A DNA stretch of 64,000 bases from Tubiluchus corallicola (Eukaryota > Priapulida > Priapulimorpha > Priapulimorphida > Tubiluchidae), in the NCBI GenBank assembly GCA_030141605.1, contig JAQGDQ010000127.1:124001-188000 (forward strand). The letters run 5' to 3'. This document shows positions 1-11,311 of the stretch, in pieces (positions within the stretch are counted from its first letter, which is position 1; each line of letters starts with the position of its first letter). A model generated the notes under the pieces. The model was not told the origin of the DNA and did not search any database. It saw only the letters and a program-made list of their open reading frames with translations. Made by a program: the position numbers and the translations under genes.

Positions 1-684
1 GAAATGTGCACCTTTCTTACTATAATTTTCAATAGTAGATAAAATCATTGTAACTCTAGAGACAAATTTACATGTACAAATTTACACTTCCAAATTAAAT
101 TAGTTCATTAATGCTTATTATTTAAACTTTAGACCATGTGCATAATGTATAAGCCAAAAGGTGTTAAATTTAAAGTACAAAATTTATGTAGTGTTTTGTT
201 ATTTGGAATGTGCTTGTTTCTGTATCAGACAACATCTGCTATATGTAGAATAGATCCAAGGCATGTCATTTACTAATGTTTCTGACCAATGTACTACCGA
301 CTTCAGACTTGACTCGGACTTGAGCCCAAGGACTTGGGTTCAACGTGAATTTGAGCTGAAAGACTTGACTACCACATTGCTTGAAACATTTGAAATAAAA
401 TTAAAAGCATGGTGTGATTGGTTGGCTCCACTCTTGTAGTAAATATTATGACCTTTTTGTTGCACAGTTATTTATGCTTAATTTACTGTTCATGTATTTG
501 TAATCAAACATTAATAGCTTTCAGAATTCAATTTAGTTGTAGAAGCTAGTACACACTGTAATATGGAAATAATGATGGATGATTTCCTTATGTGAGGTTC
601 TTACCTATTGTTGTGACAAGTTAAGCAATAAATGCAGCAAACTTAGTCAGATGTCTTGCCTCAAGCTTGTGAGTGTAAGTGAAG
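1..684. other. No gene seen
   Basis: AT-rich sequence without a usable open frame or recognisable repeat structure on either strand. Confidence 0.5.
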
Positions 685-1185
685 GGTTATAATTATGATT
701 ATGAATAGTTTATTTGACGTACAACAAAAAACAAAATACAATACAATTATATATAAATAAGAAATCACACATCACACAAAGCATCCCAACCCTTAGGTAT
801 AATCGTTATAATTATTGAAATTACAGGTTAAACAGTAAACAGTATTTACACGTTTACAAAAATAATATAATTAAATAATGTGCTTTTGCTATCAATTGTA
901 TATCATTTTCTGTGACTAAGATATTATTTTCTTCTTTTAAAACAGTCTGTAATATAATTTGAAATGAAATTTGCAAGTTCACTTTTATTTCCATTCATGA
1001 GAAATATAAATTTTTCTTGTACTGTAAGATTAATAAAGTTTGGGAACATTTCATTGACATGAGAAAACAGCCTATGTCTAAAATCATTATGATAGTTACA
1101 TTCGAGAATTCAATGCTTTTCGTCATCGACATGTTATGCATGAGAATGTATATTTTCCTAACTTGTAGCAACTGCTGTATCAAAT
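685..1185 (-). mobile_element. LINE 3' end: C-terminal ORF remnant plus 3' UTR
   Basis: Read on the minus strand, about 1105 down to the stop at 924-926 encodes the typical C-terminal tail of a non-LTR retrotransposon polyprotein: a ...DDEKH-stop-ILEC... segment, then YHNDFRHRLFSHVNEMF, and a basic end FKRRK before the stop. The Cys-His pattern with an ILEC-like core is known from C-termini of several LINE clades. At least one in-frame stop shows it is dead. The following AT-rich stretch carries AATAAA (minus strand, 709-714) and probably is the element 3' UTR. The clade was not resolved. Confidence 0.6.
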
Positions 1186-1330
1186 GTTTATATTCAATAA
1201 CCCCACCTACACAATGATAATATAGGTTGCAATGGCAATTAAACGATTATTTTCTTAATTTCGTTTTCATTTAGGATAGTTAGTGCGCGCATATAGATTC
1301 AATATTAAGTGGTTGGAGTTACAGTCATTA

Positions 1331-1880
1331 GTCCAGTCTGTTAGCCGAAAAAAGGGGACTGACTGGATACACCTACCAAACTTTCAGGAATGTTTCTTTA
1401 GGCATTTTAACAGCGTATTTTTATAATATTTATAAAATTTTGCATTTTATAGGGACTGTACCGGGACACTAAAAGTTCACGAAATTTTCCTCCACTTTGG
1501 AGGCTTATAACACCAAAACGTTCACAGATGAACACTTGGCTACTATTAGCAGGGACGAATGGGAAGTTATATGTGAGCTTTCATTTGGCAATACGATTAG
1601 TGTCCTAGGAACACACGAAGTAGCCAAATTACATCATCAGTACCCTCCAGCCATTTCATAATATCAAATATTTGTACATAACTTGTAAGCGAAGCCATAA
1701 AATATGACTAAATATATTATGGACAAATAGAAAATCGGCCATTCGCTACAAGAATTTTGCACCTTAGTTATATCTAAGTTTATGAGATGCCCAAAACGCT
1801 GTTAAATGGTAAAATGATCAAAAGAAACTGTATCCAGTCAGTCCCCATTTCATGAAAATTTGGCCTTAACAGACCGAACT
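1331..1880. mobile_element. Small element with long terminal inverted repeats
   Basis: A perfect 18-bp inverted repeat, GGGGACTGACTGGATACA at 1354-1371, returns as its reverse complement at 1829-1846. The match continues inward (a shared TTTAACAGCG block) and outward with lower identity (CTGTTAGCC against GGCCTTAACAG), giving arms of roughly 40 bp. There is no transposase frame inside, so it looks like a non-autonomous DNA transposon (MITE). No target-site duplication could be fixed, so the exact ends are uncertain. Confidence 0.6.
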
Positions 1881-3239
1881 ACATTTTCATTGTTTTTCCG
1901 ACTTATCTGCGATTTACTTAAAATGAGGGGCTGACATGCTACTTCAAACACTGTGATTCTAGTTAAAGTGGAGGAGGGAGGAGCTGATACGCCGCTTTTT
2001 CCTAAACATGGAGTGTTTGTTCATGGCATTTGTTTTTCTGCCGCTTCTCACAAACTTACCTTAGATATACCAGATGTAGAACAGGCGCTTTTAATTTTTT
2101 TGCGTATTGCTTTGTAGCTTGTTAGTTTCAAATTGGTAACTCGAGTTCAAAATTAGTTAGACGTTTCAAATTTGTGATTGTTAGTTGTACATCAATGTCA
2201 CTTCTTCGACTGGTCGATATCTGTGTTTTTTATTTGACCAGTGTGATATCCATGCGTAATGTACTGATTCCTCGAAGTAATGAGTTGCGTATCGTTTTTA
2301 TTTGCAGTTAACTTAAATTTAACTTTAATTAAATTGAGCTACATTAAAGTTTACTGCAATTATTGGCACAAGCTAATTATTTACACCAAGGCGACTATTT
2401 TTGCCCAAGTTTAATTAGACCTTTAATGAGACCTTTTTTCTTGGTAAATCCATGTAAACCTGTTATTTTGTCGTTGTATGCAAGTGTGATTAACTAGCAA
2501 ACAAAAGACGATTCACTCTCCTGGACAGGTTTGTCGGTTTAAAACCATTTAACTCTTTGCTATTTCCACGAAATTAGCATGAAAAAGAGTGACTCCTGTC
2601 ACATTAACAACACTGGGCTAACTCATCTGTGGTAATTTGTTCAAGGATGTTATTTATGGTTGACCTTGTGCTGGTAATTTAACACTTTTATCGAATCTTG
2701 ACCGTTGGTCATTAAGAAAAGGATGTTGCTCCGGTCAGGATTTGACCTTGCTTCGCGTATGACACTTTCATTATTTTTCCTGGCGTTGTGCTTTACCCCT
2801 TGGTAACCTTTTCAAGGTGAGTGCAAGCGGTCGGAACCAAAAGTTTGCTTTGGTTGATCACGTCGCTTTATCATTGTGCGGGCATACATGCGTAAAAAGT
2901 GTATACTCAGACGTCGATAACAGAGAACGTTTTTTTCAACCTGGTAAACACGTTAATAATTTTTTGGCACATGATATGCATGTAAAATAAAATTTGGTGA
3001 TGACTGCGGTGCAACTTCAGGCAATTTAAATTGCACCAAAGTACTAATTGTTCAATCCTTATTGACTGGAACAATTAACGTCCGATTGCGATCGGCTTTG
3101 AAAATTTGAATTTACATCTTATATTTTAGTAATTATGAACTATATGAAAGGTCTTGATTGCCTCAATACTACTGTCCCAGTTTAGTTTTAAGAAACAACT
3201 GTTTCATGCTTTAAAAGAAATCTGAAATGGTTACACTAT
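1881..3239. other. Intergenic, nothing recognised
   Basis: No open frame with protein-like composition and no clear repeat structure. Confidence 0.4.
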
Positions 3240-3600
3240 AATTACATGTACTTGTGTTTTCTTGATGCCGGTAAAGCGTTCGACAGAGTAAATCATTCAA
3301 CTTTGTTTCGCAAATTAGTACATCGTGACATGCCTCGTTTGCTGATGCACTTACTGAAAAATTGGCAAAACTCTGGATGTCCTTTGGTGTAACAAACTCT
3401 CTTTCACTATTAGCAATGAGCATATACAATGCTGACCTGAGTGTTAAATTGTCTCAATGTTGTATGAGTTGTGCTATTGATACCGCCTTTATTACTCATC
3501 TATTCTATGCGGACTATATGGTTCTTGTGGCTCCGTGTTGGACTGCATTGGGAACCCGTATTGGTCAATGTGAAGATAGCGCATCTAAGTAAAAGTGCAT
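3240..3600 (+). mobile_element. Broken LINE reverse transcriptase fragment
   Basis: From 3250 the plus strand reads MYLCFLDAGKAFDRVNHSTL, the conserved finger/palm block of non-LTR reverse transcriptases (LDxxKAFDxVNH). After about 45 codons it hits a stop. In another frame, near 3430-3590, a second block reads DLSVKLSQCC ... HLFYADYMVLVAP, equivalent to the catalytic YADD box but with the second Asp replaced by Tyr. The stretch between the blocks is far shorter than in an intact RT, so there is an internal deletion plus frameshift. It is an inactive remnant. Confidence 0.75.
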
Positions 3601-4640
3601 GATAATGTCAGGTGTTCTCCCCTTTGGCTTATCTTTCGGCTTTGCGGCTCTATTCTTAGGTATTGCAAGTCCTATGAATATTAGGATATGAGCAAATGAA
3701 CATAGATTTTGGCGTTGGCGAAGATCTAGTCAACTGATTTCTTCATTTCTTAATTTGACAAAGTTCATGTGTGGTTAGGGTAAGTGAGCAACCGACATAT
3801 TAAGCTTGCTTCTTCGTTGACTACTACATCTATCTATTTTGAGCAGCCCCTTGTAAAGCCAGAATTCTCGTTTAATGACCACTAGATATTACTCATCATT
3901 CGACCAACTTGGGTGTGGCTGAAGCCTTTCAAAGAACATGACAGACATTAATATTTAGACTGCTGCTGTGGGCACCAACACAGTGGTCGAGTCTTGTTAA
4001 TGCCATGGGGTTAGTTCGCGTAATGTCTTTAGGTTTACTTAGCATGATAAAACTCCACGCTTGCAAAAATTCCTTTCTTATTTATTATAATTTCTAGTAC
4101 TATTAATAACCTGGTTTCTATTTAGTTTTATTGGTCACTACACATTTTTTACAAAATTAACGTTGTATCCTGATTAAGTATAGAGTAACCCGAGTAATCT
4201 ACAGTCAAGGACAGAGATAAAGGCGTTTACACTGACTCCTAGTCCTCGTTACCCCCTTACCCATCCCCCAATGTCACTTTGAATTACCACTGTCTCACAC
4301 TTCAGCCTAAACTTCGTCGTTGCCGCCGCACTACTTTCTCTCAGTGCATTGTAATCCTCGTTTTTATATTCATTTCCAAATGAAACGATGAGGCTGAACA
4401 AGTAGTTCTTCCCAAGCCTAAAAATCTTACATTCATAATATACTTTTAGAATGTCTAATGCGCTGTATAATTTTTGTGATGCAATAATGCAAACTTTCGT
4501 TATTTGTGGCTAACAACATATTTTTATACAAGCTGGCTTTAACTCTTTCTAAGAAACCTTCTTGTCACTATAATTCCTTAAACAAATCACTTGGCTATGT
4601 AGAGTATTCTTGGTTTGTCATTGGCTGTCGTATACACGTG
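3601..4640. other. Intergenic, nothing recognised
   Basis: Possibly the decayed continuation of the RT fragment just before it, but no motif could be read. Confidence 0.35.
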
Positions 4641-4704
4641 ATATGTGCTGGACACCGTCCCGAGGTTGGATATTATTTGGACGGTATCGCGAAGGCTAAC
4701 TTAG

Positions 4705-4712
4705 TGACGTCA
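4705..4712. promoter_or_regulatory. Perfect CRE palindrome TGACGTCA
   Basis: The full CREB/ATF-type palindrome lies 121 bp before the ATG of the candidate alternative first exon at 4833, and a TATA-like CTTATAAT lies between them. Position and motif fit a proximal promoter, but the sequence alone cannot show use. Confidence 0.35.
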
Positions 4713-4832
4713 CGAACCGTCCCCCTTATAATGCAAGTTGGGTATGTCAGAATATCATTTTGAATAAGCTGTCCTGCGGGAAATAAACGTGTTGAATGTT
4801 AAACGAAATAAAATAGAAAGTGCAGATCAATC

Positions 4833-4906
4833 ATGGTTATTCTAAAGAAAGATGAAAATCAGAATAAAGCCGACGACGTCTTTGTTCTTTCAACGGGCGA
4901 TACAAA
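4833..4906 (+). CDS. Candidate alternative first exon of the SLC26A11-like gene
   Basis: An ATG opens a 25-codon frame (MVILKKDENQNKADDVF...) with a balanced, charged composition unlike the surrounding AT-rich DNA. The frame would stop at TAG 4908-4910, but a GT at 4907 (AAA|GTAGGT) allows splicing after 74 nt, i.e. in phase 2. That is exactly the phase of the acceptor at 14213, so the product would continue as ...GDTK-SKFEALTMDD. The exon begun at 11280 uses the same phase. A CRE-type promoter motif lies just upstream. Phase agreement has a one-in-three chance of being accidental, so this stays a hypothesis. Confidence 0.3.
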
Positions 4907-4910
4907 GTAG

Positions 4911-7900
4911 GTGATTTTCTTCTATTTCATGTAAACAATGCAAAAAGCTGGTACGCCAAAATCAAGGCTAATTTAATCGTTGTGACTTATGACATTATTG
5001 TTTTCCTGAAGAGTATGGTGTTCAGCATATCAAATCTAGCAGTGGCAACCCTTGCATAACATAACTTTAATATTCTCTTCAATTAGCTTGCTTCATACCA
5101 TGCCTATTCTTAATCTAAACCAATATTCGAGAAAACTGGTAAAAAATGCACCTTCTTTAGATCTCGAACATGAGTGTAATAAAGTATTGTACTGTGCTAT
5201 TTGCATTGAATTTTTCATACCCGATTTTACAAACAGTAAAATACCGTAAATGATACTGAACCTTTTAACTAAACGTTTGAGAATAATCGCTTTTATTGCT
5301 GCTTTTTATGATTATATTAACTAATTGTGCATGTAAGATACGAATAGACATAATAAATGTAAACGTGTTTGCGCCGTGTTTACATTCATTTTCCAACAAA
5401 ATTATACTTGACTAATTTTCCTTTCGCCCTTTCTCCTTCAACATTTATTTTAGAAATCAGTACACTATATAATTTATAAGTTATTAAATTGTTACCTATT
5501 CTTAGAACAGCTTGCTTGATCGCCATTCGGTTCTCTTTCTGCGAGCTGTGAATTTTTTCTCATTAATTTAAGCCCCCAGTAAGCTACAAGATGGTTTAAT
5601 ATTTTTTCATATGCATACCAACTGCTTTCTGTATAAGGGAAGTATAATCCTAGGCCACTTCATTTGTGTATATATATGAATTTGTGTATATACAGACTTC
5701 ATGATAAAGTAGTGTTAATCATATAATAAGGTGATAGCTACCGGCATTTCGTTGTGTGTAAAATTTGTTTGGTGACATATGTAAACCATAGATGGGCCTA
5801 TGTACTGTTTACCGTTTGATCCGATGAAGAATGCGGCATCCAGTTTTGTGCACGATCTCTGTGTATCGCTAATATTCTAAATCTTTGTAAACAGGCATTG
5901 ATGTAGACTCTCACCTCTGATCATGATTCCAGAATCAACAACAACAACAGTTTTTTTATCCAAGGTACCTTGCAAATTATCATAAAGATAGTAAATAAGA
6001 CCTATGGACCTATAAGACCTATATAATTTATTCATACCACTGTAACCCGTCGATTCAGTTGGATGATCATGTTAAGCCTAAACAAAGCTATTCTGATGCT
6101 AGAGATCTAAGTCTTGCGTAACTCAGCGGATTTATTTATGTTGTTTAGAGCAGTCGCTTTGTTTTGCTTTATACATGAGTTTAAATCCCCTGGGCCCATA
6201 AAATTTTCCCATCTGCTTTAATTTTGGTTGTTTCTTGTGCAATTTTTAACAATGCTTTGATCATCACTTAACATAAGCAGTTTAAAGTAATTTTCTCTAA
6301 TACGTTATGAGCACTCTGCATTTGTTAATTCTTGTATAGGGTGTCCATCAGCTCCTCGTGTTTTCATATCATAGTTGTTTACTATAGAAATATTGCAAAT
6401 GCTTATCAACTAAATAGCCTAAATACTAGGCTTGGTTTCAGTTGCAGGGGCCACTATAAAATGTACCTCACTAATTCTAATGTAAATAGCAATGACCCCT
6501 GCGTGCATATCCGAAATATTTTCATCATGGAGTCAATTTAAAATATGTGAATTATGCTAGTATGTATATGCGTCTTTGCTTCAACAACAGGGAGGTGTCG
6601 ATGGTGGCGACAACGATGACTGACACCAGTACCACCTACTCACCTACTGTTATACCATATACCGTAACTACGACGACGCACTACTATTAACAACGATGAC
6701 GACTTTCAACAACTACAAATGTAAGCAGCCCTAACAAACATGGAAGAACACTCACAATAGCAGCCACAACATGACAAGAACAACACAGTGACAACGTTAA
6801 CGACGACAATAAAAAATACTTTGTCACATCAAAGTATGCAATCTGTGTACTGTGTACACCTGGTGTAATATTGAATCTTTATAATCTGCTCTTCGTAATC
6901 GGTACCATGAATGATCATAGTCAGCTGCTCAGCTTGTCTCTAATATTTTGAAATATTTTTATCATTTACATTTTTATATTTGTTTTCCTTGAAGTTATTT
7001 GAGATAAACACTTTATAATTCAAAGCGGGTTAATCGACTTGTTAACAATAACAACTTCGTTACTGGCTCACATCCAGTTTTACAACATTTTGCAGTCAAG
7101 TTCTAGTGCCGCTAAATATGAATCCAACAATATTTTGGTGTTATTTCAACGGATTTTAGTTCACTCATTCGAACCGTCAAATCTCAAGCGCTTCAACCTT
7201 GTTCGCGTGTCCGCTGTCCCAACCAAGTAGAAAAAATTTTACAGACTGATTATGTAGATTGAGTAAGACGGGTGTTTATGTACAAACGCAAATGTTTCTA
7301 AGTTCATTATGCATTTTATGCATTTTTCCATGAGCATCCCCAGCAGCAGAAGGTGTTAGAATGGCAGCTGTAAATGGATTAACAGAAGTTCTGGGCTGAA
7401 AATAATTTTTACGATGCGAAATAAAATGAGCGCTTTATACATTGATCCTGTATGCCCCTGTGATGGGCGCATCATATCTTTGGTTTTTTAACACTCCGCA
7501 ATCTGCACTATCATGTACTGTGAATACCGCCATTATTCGCTTTCGGTTTACAACAACAAATTTATTATTTTAAGTCAAGCAAGTAAAATACGCTTACGTC
7601 AGGAGTTGCTCAAACTTAAACTTATGTGATCTTCATCTTTTTGCCACTTTATTAGCTGCTTTGTCAGTGTTATGTAAGCTTGAATACTTTTGCTGAAGTT
7701 TTGATGATGCATTTCTGTTGTTTAACTGAAAGGGAAGAGAAAATTGTGGGACTTTAGGCCAGGGACTGAATTGTCATGAATGTCATCTAATCAATCGTCA
7801 AAGAATTTTTACTCTCATCACTTAATAAGTCACTTTATTTGTTTCGTTTTGTTTGTTTATTTATTTATTTATAGTTACGTTCAGCACAGTAAGCTTTTTA

Positions 7901-8449
7901 AGTTTCTCTTGCTACTCATAGTCGCATACTTCTAGTTATTTTGTGATAAATCTATACGTCAACCCGTTTTTCTACTGTAGTATTAATAAAACTTGCATTA
8001 ATAAAATTATTCGGTACGTTAAAATACTAAAGTCGAAAATTAGTGCAATCATTAGCGGTTGAGAAAATGGTGCTACAAAATCAGAAAGTGTAGGTTGACC
8101 GATCAAATGGTAGAACGGTCACATTGTTCTGAATGTATGCCCTTGAGTGATCTGTATTCTTTATTGTGTCAGTTGAAATTTTGTTCTCTTTTCAATTGCT
8201 AACTGATAATCTGTAGATACTATAAAACGCCATTCATCGAGTTTAATGACCAGGCGGTTATCCAACTTATCTTGACTTCGTACTCAGGTATTTGACAAAT
8301 TGTAATGATCTGCGAATTATGTTATGTATATTTCTCAATCATACCATCCTTTGAAAAAAATTCAGTCAGATACTGCGGTAATACCGTTAACAATTATGCA
8401 TTGATTCCAGGCATGCGCAAAGCATTAAAATTCTGTAGTCATTTTCTTC
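4911..8449. other. Intergenic, no gene seen
   Basis: Low-complexity CAA/ACG-rich stretch near 6580-6810, otherwise AT-rich sequence. One tRNA-like scrap is listed separately at 6120-6195. The longest frames here have no recognisable motif. Confidence 0.4.
6120..6195 (+). repeat. Possible decayed tRNA-derived SINE head
   Basis: TTTAGAGCAGTCGC resembles a pol III A box. About 30 bp later GAGTTTAAATCCCC resembles a B box, followed by CTGGGCCC. Spacing and order fit a tRNA-derived SINE promoter, but no cloverleaf with paired stems can be drawn, so it is not a functional tRNA. Confidence 0.3.
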
Positions 8450-8457
8450 TTGTATAG

Positions 8458-8775
8458 CAGTGGTTCCCAAAGTAGGGGTAAATTACCCCCCGGGGGTAAT
8501 ATGTTTTTTTTTTGGGGGGGGGGGGGGGTAACGGGCACCCCTCTGAAAATTTTTAAATCACTCAGTAATGAGCAGGTTCAGTAATTGTAATTCTTGTTTT
8601 GGCAACAACACCTGGAAATTTATTTATGTCACGAGCAAACATAAATAATTTTGCTTGCTTGTGGCATATACGTGTGTTTACTTTTTGAGTTGGAGAAGTA
8701 GTACTAGGTGGGGGTAATGGACACGACCGGGTTTCCCGATTTGGGTAACGGTCCGAGAAAGTTTGGGAGCCACTG
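8458..8775. mobile_element. hAT-type MITE with perfect 8-bp TSD
   Basis: The element begins CAGTGGTTCCCAAAGT and ends with the matching inverted repeat AGTTTGGGAGCCACTG. It is flanked on both sides by the identical octamer TTGTATAG (8450-8457 and 8776-8783). CAGTGGTTCCCAAA-type ends and 8-bp target duplications are hallmarks of hAT-superfamily transposons. The interior (318 bp in all) has no transposase. It contains a T-run followed by a long G-run near 8502-8528 and repeated GGGGGTAA-like blocks. It is non-autonomous, and the intact duplication suggests fairly recent insertion. Confidence 0.85.
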
Positions 8776-8783
8776 TTGTATAG

Positions 8784-9712
8784 CGTGTATTATTATATTT
8801 ATTGGTTTGTAGGCACATTATAGTAATTAAAACAACTAATGACCCAGTCAGAATTATCAGTTGCATTCGCGAGATGTGTGAAATTATTATTCTATTCTTG
8901 TGTGCGGTATATTATAAATTTTATGTTATTCTATGCTATTCCTGGTCAACAACCGGAGGCATCGTAGTCGTAACGAATAACTGTAACCTATACATGACTA
9001 CATTATCCCATTGCGCATGCTCTAGAAGGTAACTTTGATGAATTTGATTTAATGCGGACGTGGAATTATAAAATAATCTCCCGTAAAATTGACTAGGTAA
9101 ATCACATGAAAGTATTATACTTGCATGATGGTCAAAAATATGAATATTTCAAAGAGCTTTCTGGCATTGCTGTAAAAATTGAATAACACTAGAATATAAA
9201 ACACCTAGAATAGTTTCGCTATATTGTCTGGTTATCAAATTCTTAAGATATAATGCTGCTTTTGATATGCAAGTCTTTACTTATGATGCTATTGAATTTG
9301 CCATCACTACGCTACTTGTGCGTCATTATTTTATTGAGACTGTAAATTTAATATAACAAACAAAGTCTTGTTTTAACGCATCAAAAACAAATAAATAAGC
9401 AAACTAAGAATAAATAACTAAATGGCAATTACTAATGCTTTGGAAGCCGGAGAAACAAAACGGAAGTCGGGACTGCGGATTGATTTGAACCAGGGATGTT
9501 GAATTCAACGTCATGACCATTAAAGCTGCTAGAACTATACCGTCTTTTATGATAATGGCAACTGACAGGACACCGAAAAATCCTTCATTACTATATGGAT
9601 TAATTTTTGTTGTTATTTTAGAACCTGGAATGCAGATATTAATACTTTTATTTAGCTGCTTCTACTAACTTCGTTAGTTAACTATGTAGTTAACTACTAA
9701 CTACATAGTTGA
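8784..9712. other. Intergenic, no gene seen
   Basis: AT-rich. On the minus strand, 9462-9530 holds a TGGTTCAAATC B-box-like motif with a degenerate A-box-like motif upstream, perhaps a decayed SINE. At 9672-9711 there is a 12-bp palindrome (AACTATGTAGTT / AACTACATAGTT). Confidence 0.35.
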
Positions 9713-9897
9713 TAAAACCAAAAAATTTCTAAAAGTGGTTGAAACAAAATATATTGCAGAAATTAGAATTAATTACACAAAAATGAAAATTGTACATTAT
9801 GTTTGATTACTTGAATATTGAGTACTAATTAAGAGATTTATCTAAATGGTCAACTTAAATATGTATTTGATTGTCTCTGCAAACAAAATTGCTAGAC
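9713..9897 (+). repeat. Dispersed repeat, copy 1
   Basis: About 180 bp, starting TAAAACCAAAAAATTTC and ending near TGCTAGA, recurs in the same orientation at 12668-12847. It shares long blocks such as TGAAAATTGTACAT and GAGTACTAATTAAGAG. Family unknown; there are no coding traces. Confidence 0.75.
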
Positions 9898-10423
9898 GAC
9901 AATTATAATAGGCTGTACCTAGTTGAATGTTTTAATTATTAATATTATTTATTGCACATTGTGCAGCTAGTAATGCGCATGTTTAATACCCAGTATTCTC
10001 TAATCGAGATGGTAATTCCAAAAACGCTCAAGTATCTTTGAGTCCTGCCCTTTGCACCTGTACGTTTTCGATGAAGAGCTTAAAATAAATTTACGAAAGA
10101 TTTCGAACTTCGGTTCACATTGTAGGTTGGTCTTTTATATTATGTTACTATGAGTTTTTATATAAAATTTTAACATACAAGTAAAACATCAATTTCGCAA
10201 GTGCTATGCAACTAATAAGTGATCAGACGTTACTTTTAATACGGTGTAGTATAAAACGATATTATATTGCTAAACTAGACTTTGAACCTTATGCGCTTAT
10301 AGATCATCATTTTTATGAATTTTATCAAATTTGCGAATTTTGACCTTATTTTTGTAAGGCCTATGTAGGCTTTTGATTATGGCCCATGAACTCAATAAAT
10401 TGTGGAATTATAAGATTTTGGCT

Positions 10424-10900
10424 ATGAACTCCAGACATCCGGAAACTGTAAACGATCAAGTATCAGCAGTATTTCAACGCACACCCCAGTCATCAGTTGA
10501 GCTTTGGAACCGCTTGCATGAATATGATCACTTTTGATGGATATGAAACGCGACTTACTTATCATTCTATATCACGCTTTTAGTAAGTGTTCTTTTTGCA
10601 ATTAGTTAAACTTCAATACCATATAGAACCGGTTATGGTACTGATTCTTAAATATGCATTTATAATACAGCGTAGAATTCTGTTTGCTAAGTTTACTTTC
10701 ATCAACGCAGTGGTTCTGTCATTGACTGAAGAGAAAACATTTCCTTGGTTTGCTGTGCAAATTTGGTCTCGTTCCTTGAGAAAATTGATGACAGCTTTTG
10801 TGACACTGACCTTCCTAACATAGACAATAGGACACTAGATGTTTTACGAAGTTTTCAAGACCAGCTTACTTTCGTTAGTGAACGTCTGTGTCGTGATTAA
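10424..10900 (+). pseudogene. Two protein-like fragments, perhaps a decayed transposase
   Basis: An ATG frame at 10424-10537 (37 codons) includes ETVNDQVSAVFQRTPQSSV, which resembles the N-terminal helix-turn-helix region of Tc1/mariner-like transposases. A second stretch ending at the TAA 10898-10900 reads ...DTDLPNIDNRTLDVL...ERLCRD. Both have protein-like composition, unlike the AT-rich surroundings, but they are separated by stops and no catalytic motif is visible. They could instead be untranslated exon sequence of the downstream gene. Identification is weak. Confidence 0.25.
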
Positions 10901-11279
10901 CTATTTACGTGAGCTTGTTTTGGTCCGTCACGCGGATGAATGATTGTTTTAACCGAAAAGGGAAACTAACTGTACAGTGCTATTCCGTTTGCTTGACCGT
11001 TTAAACGCGTCTTCAAATTGACACTCGTTATAACTATACTAATATATTAATATTATATTAATTAACTAAATAAAATTTCGCTATTAAAACTTCTTGTAAA
11101 TTAGTGACGCAGATCTGGTAGCTTGACTTTGACAATCGATATCGCGATTTTTAGTCGGTGCAAAATTGTTTGTGTTAAGTTTGTAAGTTTAACTTATCTC
11201 TGGGTCTAGACCGGCCTGAATGAACTAGCTTGATAATTAAACTGAGGCATAAACGTCGAAACGGACTGTGCTTCACAAA

Positions 11280-11311
11280 ATGACCGACAACAAAGATAGA
11301 CGTGTAAAGTG
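11280..11311 (+). CDS. SLC26A11: SLC26A11-like exon 1
   Basis: ATG followed by ten codons (MTDNKDRRVK) and the first two bases of Trp11. The donor TG|GTAAGT is near consensus. The phase-2 end matches the acceptor at 14213. The 5' UTR and transcription start upstream were not located. Confidence 0.75.
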
